DNA from: Leptodontidium sp. MPI-SDFR-AT-0119
Lineage: Eukaryota > Ascomycota > Leotiomycetes > Helotiales > Leptodontidiaceae
Assembly: GCA_020726505.1 (NCBI GenBank)
Contig: JAHLEZ010000017.1
Location: forward strand, 186,001-250,000
Length of the DNA stretch: 64,000 nucleotides
Direction of reading: 5' to 3'
The notes under the pieces are model-generated. The model saw nothing but the letters and a program-made list of their open reading frames with translations, was not told the DNA's origin and searched no databases. The position numbers and the translations under genes were made by a program. The first letter of the stretch is position 1; every line of letters begins with the position of its first letter. Shown here in pieces: positions 46,715-56,117 of the stretch.

Positions 46715-47201
46715 CAGTGTGACAAATTTCTACTCTACTACTCGAGTACTACTCTAGAGTAGTAGAGTAGAGTAGAGTAGAATTAGAGTAGTCACTTTTT
46801 CGACTACTCTAGAGTAGTAGAGTAGTAGAGTTATTTTAAAAGAACGTTTAAATTTTAATATAAATATTAAATTATTATTATAAACTAAGCTACTAGTAAT
46901 AATAATTAATAAAAATAATTTACTTATAAATCGCTCAGTCGTAAAGTTATTAAATATCTGAACTTAAGTAAGCGTTTATACTAAAGGCTTAAACGAGATA
47001 AGCCGCGATTAAGCTACTTTAGGTAAAGCTCCCGCGTATTAGTCTTATTTAGGTTAGATTTTAGCCCTATGATTACTACTCGAGTACTACTCTAGAGTAG
47101 TAGAGTAGAGTAGAGTAGAGTTAGAGTAGTATAATATTTATACTAGAGTAGAGTAGAGTAGCGCTCACTACTCTACTCTACTCTACTCATTTGTCACACT
47201 G
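46715..47201. mobile_element. hAT-type MITE, 487 bp, non-autonomous
   Basis: Ends are CAGTGTGACAAAT and ATTTGTCACACTG, a perfect 13-bp terminal inverted repeat, flanked by the exact 8-bp duplication TGGCTGAG. Both subterminal parts carry arrays of AGAGTAG-type motifs built around the palindrome CTACTCTAGAGTAG; a block of nearly 50 bp is repeated in direct orientation at about 46737 and 47072. The interior is AT-rich without coding capacity. An 8-bp duplication plus CAG-type ends define the hAT superfamily. The perfect ends imply a fairly recent insertion. Confidence 0.92.
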
Positions 47202-47209
47202 TGGCTGAG
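47202..47209 (+). repeat. Target-site duplication, right copy
   Basis: Second exact copy of TGGCTGAG at the right border of the element. Confidence 0.93.
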
Positions 47210-47965
47210 GTGACATTCCTCGTGGCCAATGTGGATGGCCACTCGACGTATTTTCACTGCTTTCTCATCTGGGAGTCTCATTTTGGAACCGTTCATTGGC
47301 AAAGATGTGTCATTTCAATCTTATAAGTCATGAGAGAACATTCATTTCCACGAAATGAAAATTGCATGTTACACTAGCCTTATAGTCGTCACTTGGAAAT
47401 ATTGAAGCGACGCCACACCATCAAATATTAGACATTGTATGAGAGCACGTTCATGAGTTTCGAGTAGTTTTTTTTTTTAGTTGCTCTGGTGGATTTAACT
47501 TCAATACGATCCGATGCCCAGAAATTTTGAAGTGTTGTGCACTGTGAGCTAGGCCTTCGACGAAATCGACAAACGGCAAGTTGAAGCGATGGAGAGTCTG
47601 AAACAATCCTCACAAGCAATTACCAAGGATCTTGGAATTGTTTGAGTTAACTGTCAGATTTAATCGAGGAATGCTGATCTCTGAGCAGGTAAAGAGTGGA
47701 TTGACATTCCCCAACATTGTAGGGAAGATTCCGCTTCTACGACTTGTGTCTCATCGCACATTGCTGATGATCTGTTTGACATGCTAGCCAGCCGTCCGTA
47801 AGAACTGACGCTGGCTGGGGATCCAAAGTGAATTTCTAGCTTCAGCCTTCGCTTTCTTAGGGGAAGATAAAAATTCGGCAGAGCTCCTCAAAAACATTTT
47901 GTCTACATCTGATATTATAGAGCACAGAATCTGTCATACGCCTTACTCGCAACCTACTTTACAAC

Positions 47966-48876
47966 ATGTCCCGTAACTCTATTTTCAAAGTTGCAATCCT
48001 AGCTGGGGCTTTACTGGGCACAGTGTCGGCGCAGAGCAGCAGCGCTGAGCCGTCTTTGTACACTGGCCAAGTAAGTATCGCCTCACAACTCAAATTGATC
48101 CAATCCTAATATTATGTAGACACCCTCAAACTCCACCAGCACAATCTCGACAGATCCCGCCTCCGCAACGCCTTCCCAAAATTCGACATCCACATCATGC
48201 GCATCCTGCAGCTTCCCACCACGGTCAATCAGAACCGTACCTTTACCCGCTCTTCTCTCAACGACGTCTGAAGCCTCAGTGACATCGACAGTCTTCACCA
48301 CAGTAACCTACACCATCACAAGCTGCAGAGCAGAAGTGACCAACTGTCCCCGTCGGGCACGTCACCACAGAATCTGTGGCTTTGTATGTCACTGTATGTC
48401 CAGTCGGCATACCCGCACTATCTCTCCCAGTTGGCCCTACAGGAACCGAACATCTCATCTATTCGAGCTTCGTGATCCCACCTGGCGCTTCGCCGATTGC
48501 TACGCATGATGCATCTCATGGCACTGCCACCAACGCGGGCGTTGTTGTCACGCCCCAGCCATCTTCAGCTCCGACAAATGAAGCAACTGAAGTCATCGAG
48601 CCATCCAAAGCAGCAATACCAAAGGGTAACTCTACCATCGAATCCTCTCACATGCCTATGCCAGCAATTTTAACTGCAGTACCAGACCTCACGTCCAAAA
48701 TCGCGGATAGCAACGTCGTAACCAAGACTGCTGATGGAGTTGTGGCTTCGACCGGATCGGCGACTACATGCGCGGGACCTACATGTACTGAATGGATTTC
48801 AGCTGCCTCAAAGAGGTCGGTAGGTGTGCTTTGGCAGTTGGCTATTGTTGCTGGAGTGTTTGTCTTCATGCTTTGA
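47966..48876 (+). pseudogene. GPI-anchored cell-wall protein gene with a +1 frameshift
   Basis: Exon 1 47966-48070 encodes a signal peptide (MSRNSIFKVAILAGALLGTV), and exon 2 starts at 48120 with a Ser/Thr-rich stalk. The stretch TSTVFTTVTYTITSCRAEVT is followed by NCP; the natural continuation VGHVTTESVALYVTVCPVG lies in the next frame. The break falls in a run of four C (48348-48351) where three would keep frame. The C-terminus has a short Cys motif (CAGPTCTEW) and a hydrophobic tail LWQLAIVAGVFVFML suited to GPI attachment. Motifs of the TVTxTITSC...NCPVG type recur in fungal wall and adhesin-like glycoproteins. One extra base in a homopolymer could be a sequencing error, so the gene may be functional at about 286 residues. 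Confidence 0.65.
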
Positions 48877-48989
48877 ATAGTCGTTCGGATTTCTTGGAGG
48901 ATGGTGACATCACTTTGATATTGTGGTGCAATCTTTCCCACTAACTCGCGGACCAGTCAAGATATCCATAATTCATATAGGAACTACTT

Positions 48990-49785
48990 CTAATTGATGT
49001 TAATGCCGCAATCGCTATAGCGAAGTTTCCATTTGCGGTACACATGGTATATTGAACCGCAGTTGGGGCAAGCTTGCCCCGTAGCCTTCGCTGTCAATGA
49101 AGCCTTGAGGACATCAAAAGCAATCTCGCCTTCCTCCTTGCACAATGCAACGAACTCGCCACGATCACACAGATCTTTCACATGCTCTCCAGCAGTCTTG
49201 ACTGCAATATCCTTCATCGAGGGATCGTTCTCTAGAGTTTCCTTGTAGAGTAATTTGAGGCTGGCTACAAAGGAACCGCTGTTCCACCGATCGGTGACGA
49301 CCTCCTCAAATTTCTTCTTTGCAAGCATTTTCAAATCTGGGATTTGAAGCTGGTCACCGATGATGTAGACCATTGTATTGGTGAGTAAGGCACCCTTGTC
49401 CGCAGAAGCGATCGCGGAGCCGGAGGCAGTAGCCGAAGACGGGGGCGAGGACCGTGTGGGTCGTGCATTCTGGGCAGCTGTGGAGAGAGTGGTTACGGTA
49501 TCGCTTTCGTGGCCGTCCGAATAATCCCGGTTGTACATGAGCTTGAGCATGCATTCCACGATGTCGGGCTCGTTTCCATCGAGATCGATTTCGCCCGTAA
49601 TTGCTTCCTGTCAAGGTAGGGTTAGTATGTCCAGAATGCACTTCTTGACGGATGAATACCTTGAAATTGCCATCGATGGCGGCAGCCAACGGCCTGGATT
49701 GGAGACAAACAACAGCCCGGTGAACTTTGAACTGCTTGCCTTTGCACTTGATCAAAAGATCGGAGTACTTTCCAGTAGCGAGCAT
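48990..49785 (-). CDS. BTB/POZ domain protein, copy 5, intact
   Basis: Exons 49785-49660 and 49607-48990 give 247 residues with a phase-correct 52-nt intron. BTB core: MLATGKYSDLLIKCKGKQFK, VHRAVVCLQSRPLAAAIDGN, then after the intron EAITGEIDLDGNEPDIVECM and LKLMYNRDYSD. The second half is the BACK-like region TMVYIIGDQLQIPDLKMLAK and FVASLKLLYKETL. A Cys cluster near the end (CPNCG and a later DCG) may bind zinc. Short fungal BTB proteins of this layout are abundant and mostly unstudied; the BTB fold mediates dimerisation and often recruits cullin-3, but that role is inference here. It is the only one of five BTB loci in the window with a clean reading frame. Confidence 0.85.
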
Positions 49786-50088
49786 CCTATTAAGTGGTCA
49801 GCAAAGTGCGAAGAGATTTCGGTTGGTGGACAGACGATGCAGTAATGGACGTCATGTTGAAGATTGCTGTAATTTTCCCGTCTGTTGAGAGTTAGGAAAC
49901 AATATAGCCAAGATGGTGTACTATATACAGAACTGCCGATCTATGGCTTGGCACAGAAAGATATGAGATGTACTACTTACTCATTCTTGAAGGTTCCAGA
50001 TGAAGACGTGGCAGCTAACTTCGTATCAAATGCAAAAGCCTCTCGCAAGTTCGAGAGCGTTAGTGATGAGTGCCAGGCTAGTGGCCTT
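49786..50088. other. Short intergenic region
   Basis: Upstream of the intact BTB gene and downstream of the next minus-strand gene. Nothing recognised. Confidence 0.55.
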
Positions 50089-51543
50089 CTAGCCTTCTGG
50101 GGCAGAGGGTGGGGGCTTTTGGCCAGTACGATCGACAGACTTGCCCTTTCTGTCAAAGTCCGTTGACTTCAACAGATCTCGCAAACTTCCTTCGGCATGC
50201 GACGTGCTTCTGTGTCTTCCTTGGAAGATCTCACTAGAAGACCCGACACTCCTAGCCCAAGGCAACCAAGAACCAAGGTTTCCCAAGATTGATGGTCGTG
50301 CTTCTGGCTCTGGCTTCAACGTGGAGGCGATAGACTCATTTCGAATCAGTTTTGGCGACGTAAAAGAATGTAAGTTTGTGGATGTGTACTGGTCTGTCTC
50401 AAAGACAGAAACACTTTCCATGTTCGTCGCCGTCGAGGTTTGGGGCCGAGCAGGCTCACTGATCAAGGAGGTCGGAGAAAGGACTTGAGATGCTGTATCA
50501 TGTTTGGAACCTTGGGCATTGTCGATGATCATCGATGCGAACGAGGCTGACTTCGATCGAACATGCTTTGAGGGTCGTTCAACAGCTGGGCCAGACTCAA
50601 TAGCATCCTCCGTTACATCTTTCTTTGATGATTCTTGGAGCTCTTTCTTGGCCGCCCTTCCACGAACTTCTTCTGCCAAGACAGCAGCGGGTTTCTTCTT
50701 CGATTTGTCCTCGTCTGAGGATCTTGAAGAAGACATGATTGTTTCCAATGTTCCATACGCCGCAGATTTCGTTCGTCGACCACCTCGGGAGCCTCTGCCT
50801 AGTGGCCGAGTCTGTTCATCATCCGAACCGATAGCTTGGAGTGTAGGGCCGCCACCTACTGAGTGATGGCCAACTCCAAGGCCAACGTTGTGGAGAATTG
50901 GTTCCCCACGGCCGTGGGGTGGCATGTGTACCTCGTACTGGTTGCTGAGACTGTACTTGCTCCTTGCACATATCTCGGCAATTCTCTCTAGATCCTCTGC
51001 AACCCCATGTTTGATCTCTTCCATGATTCCTTTGAAAGTAAATGCCTCCACGGGTGGCATCTTCAATTCCATCTTTCCGGCTGCCATAGCTGACCATCCA
51101 TTCTCTTTCTTCACAGTCACGATATCACGTTGCTTCGAGGGAGGTCGAGCAGCTCCAGAATATGTCCGCACGATCACCGGCTGACTGAAAGTGCTATTTC
51201 GGGCTCCAGTTGACTTGGCATATCGATGACGAGAGTGTGTCGCACCATTCAGTTGCCTCAATGCGGAGATTCGATGGGCTACCGTTGCTTCGTCCAGGAT
51301 ATGCTCGCCACGAGCAGCTTCTTCAGATTCGACGACGAGACTAGCGCTGGAGGTGTTGGCACTCCAGAGACTAGGAGGGAGGAAATGGAGAGGGAGAGAA
51401 TGTCTGCGGTAGGAATCCGGGGCGGATTGAGGTGTATTTGGGTTGTGCTTGTGTTTGTGTTGGTGCTGGCCGTGCAGAGAGGGGTGATTCAACGCTGGCA
51501 ACGCTCCGGGCGTCGAGCCGTTCGGGATGGCATCGGTGGCCAT
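50089..51543 (-). CDS. Conserved-looking fungal protein of unknown function
   Basis: Single exon of 484 residues if started at ATG 51543 (MATDAIPNGSTPGALPAL); an in-frame extension of 14 codons upstream begins at another ATG. No enzyme domain is visible. The one compact segment is the helix-rich EAFTFKGIMEEIKHGVAEDL, ERIAEICARSKYSLSNQYEV, followed by a Gly-rich stretch. The rest is Ser/Thr/Pro-rich and charged, consistent with a disordered, possibly phosphorylated regulatory protein. It is divergent from the gene at 52041, with 497 bp between start codons. I do not recognise the family. Confidence 0.7.
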   Translation of the reverse strand: MATDAIPNGSTPGALPALNHPSLHGQHQHKHKHNPNTPQSAPDSYRRHSLPLHFLPPSLWSANTSSASLVVESEEAARGEHILDEATVAHRISALRQLNGATHSRHRYAKSTGARNSTFSQPVIVRTYSGAARPPSKQRDIVTVKKENGWSAMAAGKMELKMPPVEAFTFKGIMEEIKHGVAEDLERIAEICARSKYSLSNQYEVHMPPHGRGEPILHNVGLGVGHHSVGGGPTLQAIGSDDEQTRPLGRGSRGGRRTKSAAYGTLETIMSSSRSSDEDKSKKKPAAVLAEEVRGRAAKKELQESSKKDVTEDAIESGPAVERPSKHVRSKSASFASMIIDNAQGSKHDTASQVLSPTSLISEPARPQTSTATNMESVSVFETDQYTSTNLHSFTSPKLIRNESIASTLKPEPEARPSILGNLGSWLPWARSVGSSSEIFQGRHRSTSHAEGSLRDLLKSTDFDRKGKSVDRTGQKPPPSAPEG

Positions 51544-52040
51544 TGTGTGGATCTTCAGACGGTATGCAGCGACATGATTCTGCAATATTCAAGCAATTGC
51601 TGTGCGCGGGCAGTGGGCGGTGGGGGGAAAGGTGGTGCGTGGTGCGTGGTCGTCCAGATATCCTGCCTTCATAAAAAGTTCTGCTGTTCTGCTGGACTGG
51701 ACTGGACGGACTGGATTGCCTGGATGCCTCACTCTCGGCTGTGCTCATGCCATGCGGGATGAAGTGTCAGGCCCCCTGTTCGCTCTTTCCCCAGATTTGA
51801 CGCGACTAGACTTGAAAGGGGAAGGCGCGCCTGCTTAGGCTCGGCAGCGCGCTTATTTCCGACTTCCCGACTTCCCGACTTCCGACCCCTCAACGCAAAC
51901 TCTCGGACCACTTCCTGACAGACAGCCTCTCAATCGTCAATCATTTAACAAACACAATACAGTGCAACACAAACACAGCACCACCACAAACACCAACACC
52001 ACAGCAGTTGGCGAAGACACTGCAAAAAGCCGCATTCAAC
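51544..52040. promoter_or_regulatory. Divergent promoter region, 497 bp
   Basis: Lies between two start codons pointing away from each other. The right half has a repeated CTTCCCGACTTCC-like stretch near 51862-51884 and is rich in CA and AC. No specific operator was assigned. Confidence 0.45.
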
Positions 52041-53675
52041 ATGGCTTCATCGCCAGATCGAGATAAAGATACCGCATCAACTGACAAGCAAACGAAGCCC
52101 GACAACCCTTTCATACAGTTCCGACAATTCGCGGACACCCAAATCAGCTCCCTCCTGCAAGGCATCATTGGCCTCCCGTCTGCGTTTTCAAAAAGAACCC
52201 CCGAGGACCCTCGATGGGCAGGCATCGATGACGGTCTGCGAAGGCGGGATGAGCTTCAAGCTAGGCAGAAGGAGTTGAAAGAGTCGGAGGCTAGGAAGCT
52301 GCATCGCCAAACATCGGACGAGGAGCAGGAACCACCTGCCCAAATCGTGGACAGAACACATGCTTTCAGCGAAGAGTACCAGCCACTTGGAATGCGGGAA
52401 CACAGATACGGAGCAACTTCTAAGGATCTGCCACTCTATTCACCTGTCGCGAAGTCTCTATTCGCCCACCTTCAACAGCAGGATTTCGACGAAGCTGACT
52501 GGAACGACCTCAAGACACCACCGGTCTGGGGAGACAAAGGGTTCATGCCCTCATTCTACCCATTCAAATTGCGGAATGACCAATTGTCACCTCAACTCAA
52601 CCAAGACGACATGGATGTGACCCATTACTTGGTATACAATGAGCTCAATAGCGCGAGTCGTCTCCGATCGGAATATTCTCTACTGCCCTACTTGATCTTC
52701 TCGCCATACTCTGCTCTCAAACTTGACTCGGCTCGACCAGGAGAGGACGATTTCCCTTACTGTGAAGCATTCGAGGACTTAATAGCGACAAGTCAACCCA
52801 GAAGTTGGGGTTCTTCTTGGGTACATGCGGTGTCCAGCATGATGGGATCGCGAGTAAGCAGTCCAGAAGGGAAAATGCAATGGATCGAAAAACTCTATAA
52901 CCTTGGATATCTTCAGGAGCAGGAGACAAAAGTTATAGAAGAAGCTTATCCAAAACCACCTGAGGACAACTTGCGACTGACGGTGTTACATCAGCTTAAA
53001 CTCCTTGAAGCTGCAAATCAACAAGGGCGTTTGGCTCCAACCCCAGAAGATTCTTCCCTTGTACGTCCAAAAACACCTTGGATGTCGCGAGAGAATACGG
53101 AGGGTCGATCCGAGGCTGCTAGGAACCCCAGAACTGAGCAGGAAATGTATGATCATTTTCTGAACTGGGCATCATCGCCGCAAGCTATCAAAGACGTGAT
53201 CCAGGCTGGTGAGGCGTTTCTGTCATCACTCGAGAACGACGGTATCACAGGGAGAAGGAGTGAGGAAGATGATGGTACTCACGGGCCTCCATCGCTTATG
53301 AAAGAAATCATTCAAGTAACGAAAGCGTTTCGACAGCTGTCCCAACCCCACGACATATCTCCCAAGGCGATATCAGAGGATAGTTCATCACGAGAAGCAA
53401 AGCCTTCTGAGTCTCTAGATCGAGTTGTAACCTCGAGCACCACGACCGAACAAACTGTACACGAAGACGGAACCGTTGAAACCTCGGTCACTGTCTGGAA
53501 GAAGTTCGGCAGCGGGCGAGAAACTTCAACAACCACACACCATTGTGAGGATCCGGTTATGACGGGTATTAAAACCGCGGAGCAACAGAGAAACGAGACC
53601 AGGGAATTGGAAAATGGCAAGAAAGATAGTGACGATGGAAAGAGGAATCAAAAATCGGGATGGTTTTGGAACTGA
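52041..53675 (+). CDS. Conserved-looking fungal protein of unknown function
   Basis: Single exon, 544 residues, no signal peptide. The N-terminus has NPFIQFRQFADTQISSLLQG; the middle is globular with YSPVAKSLFAHLQQQDF, LPYLIFSPYSALKLD and WIEKLYNLGYLQ. The C-terminus contains TTTEQTVHEDGTVETSVTVW then KKFGSGRETSTTTHH, a short beta motif with alternating Thr that I have seen in other ascomycete proteins of unknown role. The last residues are KSGWFWN. Acidic and charged linkers lie between. Function and location cannot be inferred. The ATG at 52041 follows a leader without an upstream in-frame ATG. Confidence 0.75.
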   Translation: MASSPDRDKDTASTDKQTKPDNPFIQFRQFADTQISSLLQGIIGLPSAFSKRTPEDPRWAGIDDGLRRRDELQARQKELKESEARKLHRQTSDEEQEPPAQIVDRTHAFSEEYQPLGMREHRYGATSKDLPLYSPVAKSLFAHLQQQDFDEADWNDLKTPPVWGDKGFMPSFYPFKLRNDQLSPQLNQDDMDVTHYLVYNELNSASRLRSEYSLLPYLIFSPYSALKLDSARPGEDDFPYCEAFEDLIATSQPRSWGSSWVHAVSSMMGSRVSSPEGKMQWIEKLYNLGYLQEQETKVIEEAYPKPPEDNLRLTVLHQLKLLEAANQQGRLAPTPEDSSLVRPKTPWMSRENTEGRSEAARNPRTEQEMYDHFLNWASSPQAIKDVIQAGEAFLSSLENDGITGRRSEEDDGTHGPPSLMKEIIQVTKAFRQLSQPHDISPKAISEDSSSREAKPSESLDRVVTSSTTTEQTVHEDGTVETSVTVWKKFGSGRETSTTTHHCEDPVMTGIKTAEQQRNETRELENGKKDSDDGKRNQKSGWFWN

Positions 53676-54782
53676 GTGTTACTGTACATGATACCTTGGG
53701 GGTTCGGAGTTTTGAGTTCGATGTGATTGGATATTTTGGAAGGGGTTTCCTTGGCTAAGGGGTGGAGTCAAAGGATTGGTTGGAACAGGGCAATTTGTAC
53801 TTATCAACTCAACGCTGACGGCCTAGCAAAAGTATGTTTCTACCAAGCAACAATGCATTTGAGGGGTTGGCAAAAGCATCAGGCTTGATATACTTACTAA
53901 ATATATAATAGAATATATGTTATATGTCCTCGCGAATGTCCCTCTGCTTCAATTCATGTCTAGGTCGCGGTTTTGTCGACGACTTTACATAATCGGGTAA
54001 TATTAACAGCTACCAAACGCAACTTCCCGAGAGTGAGTAAATGTTTTCTGCCCATGCATTAGTTCATAGTGCTTTACCACAACCGACCATTCCCTTGCAA
54101 TGCCGCCTTTTTGTTCATTGACACCCACCTCGCTTAATTCCCCGTTTCTCAAAACAAAACAATGCCCTTTCAGCGCTAGTTCTCACCGCCCTGCTGCCTT
54201 ACCTAAGGTACAATTCATCACTTAGAATCACCTTGCCGCTCACATCTCAAAATGGAATAGCTCGCTTGCTAGTGCACTTCCATTCTTTTTGTTTGATTGG
54301 TTAATTAAATAAGCTTTGTTCTAAACATAACCTATCGCAGTGTAGTCTTTTTGTTTCCTAATTAGGAAGGTATAACTCTCTCTTTTAAAGAGTTATTAAT
54401 CCCTTTATTTCCTATTTAGGAAGGTATGACGTTTTTCTTTGAAGAGCGATTACATTATTTAAAAGGTCGCTAAAGAAGCCTAATTAGGCTAGCGTATTTT
54501 AGAACAGTCGAAGGAAATAGCCATATATAGGGGTAGTTGCTACCCTTAAAATCATAGAGATCATCGAAATCAATTCTCACTCAAATCACACTTTAACCAC
54601 CCGATCTCTTGCATCCTCGCAATACTTTTCTCGAGTCACATAAACCCTCGCGCCTCGTCTCGCCACACGCTTCGTTCCCTCAACACCCTCAAGCTCACCT
54701 CACGTACGCCCCCTCCTTCTATTACCATCGCCAACTGTTCTTTCCAAACTCAACTAACGCTTCTTCTCACAGATCCATTAAC
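53676..54782. other. Intergenic with a palindromic repeat module
   Basis: No gene is supported. The region holds the repeat described at 54317-54506 and the leader of the second 2EXR gene. Confidence 0.55.
54317..54506. repeat. Palindrome-rich repeat bounded by a 9-bp inverted repeat
   Basis: TGTTCTAAA (54317-54325) is matched by TTTAGAACA (54498-54506). Inside are two imperfect tandem copies with a 54-bp period, starting at 54354 and 54408, each led by a palindrome: TTCCTAATTAGGAA and TTCCTATTTAGGAA. A third palindrome, AGCCTAATTAGGCT, lies near 54477-54490. No flanking duplication was found. It could be a degraded MITE or a structured regulatory region; I cannot decide. Confidence 0.5.
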
Positions 54783-55893
54783 ATGGCGCTCTCACTCTCA
54801 GCCCAGCAAATTGCTAGCAATATCGACTCGGAGCTGAACACGCGCGGCCTCTCTCTGAGAGGTGACGACTATATGAAACTTCTTCGCCTTCGACGTGTCG
54901 TCGAAGAAGATTCTGGCAAGGAGGTCTCGGAGACTGGAAAGGTGAAATATAAGAAGGAGTTTAAGGAGTTCCCCAAGTTGCCGTTGGAGTTGAGAATAAT
55001 GATCTGGTGAGCACTTTTGAGTACTTTCTTCATCTCTGAGGATATTTCTAACTCGAATCCCTGCATCTAGGAAGCGCGCCATTCCGACCTTTCGCCATCG
55101 GGTTGTTACACTGGAAGCCGGCCTGAACGACCAGATTTACCGAGGCCGAAACTGGACTTCCCCGTCCGTCCAATGCCCTACCCACCCTGCCATGAATCTG
55201 ATGCTTGCCTGCAGCGAGTCTAAAGATATCGTGTATGAGATATATTTTCCCAAGCCTGATATGACGATCTCCAAAATCACTGAGGAGGTTGAAACTCTCG
55301 AGGTAGCCAGCTTCAAGAAAGGAAGCCCCGCGACTTTCGCTAGCAGGCGGATCAACAACGATGACAACATCTTCTATCTCATCAACGGGTTTTCCATTCT
55401 TTACAAACACCGAACCCGAAATCCCACTATACTTGCTTCGATAAAGCTCATCATGATCGCGATTAAAGAATTCAACGGCATTCTCAACGACGACGAAGCC
55501 TACGAGGCCCTCTTAAAATCGCTTCCCAGCCTCAACAGCATCATTCTCCTCGACTTCAAGCACCACAACTTCCCTACTCCACAGCGGCCCAAGAAGCGTT
55601 ATCACTGGGAACGGTTGAAAAGCTCCAATGGGTTTTCGCTTGAACCTCCGAAATTTTTCGAGCCGTTTGACGAGAATGCCTTCCATAAAACTTACTCCGA
55701 GGTGTTCCACAAATGGGTTGGTAAAAGACCGGAATATCCATCAAGGTTCAAGGAGGTCAAAGTCTACTATGCCGATGCTTTGGACTGCCAGGTTGGCCCT
55801 TGCCTCGCGATCAGGAATGATGAAAGATATGAATATTCTGCAGGAAAGTGGATTTCGACGACGACTGGCTTGGAAGCTGAGGGTGAACAATGA
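54783..55893 (+). CDS. 2EXR domain protein, second copy
   Basis: Exons 54783-55006 and 55071-55893 give 348 residues; the intron splits the Trp codon of the domain and keeps frame. KEFPKLPLELRIMIWKRAIP (about 61-80) is the 2EXR signature. The body includes RRINNDDNIFYLINGFSILY and a charged C-terminus. The family has no assigned function; it is expanded in filamentous fungi. This copy has a longer N-terminal helix region than the gene at 26265 and a complete start. Confidence 0.82.
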
Positions 55894-56117
55894 AGTCGGT
55901 TATCTTCTGAGTGGATGAGACCATGGATTTGGCAGACAAAAAATGCGAGCACCAATGTCCCAACAGGTGCAGGGTGAGGGATCACAACGAGATCACAAGG
56001 AGTTTTCATTTTCATATGCTAGCAGCTGGACAAGCGACTTTGAAGCAGTCCTCATCCAAATCGACTTGGTACAAACTGCTCCCCTCTCTTCAAGACATTC
56101 TCACATCCAAACTTCAA
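55894..56117. other. Short convergent intergenic region
   Basis: Between the 3' ends of the 2EXR and MFS genes. Nothing recognised. Confidence 0.6.

Larger units (their letters stand above)
46616..47965. other. Intergenic holding the second hAT-type MITE
   Basis: Upstream regions of two divergent loci, the carbonic anhydrase and the GPI-anchored protein, with the 487-bp element between them. No further gene is supported. Confidence 0.6.

Noticed and set aside
54317..54506. Confident call of a DNA transposon at the palindrome cluster
   Set aside because: Inverted ends are only 9 bp and no target duplication was found.
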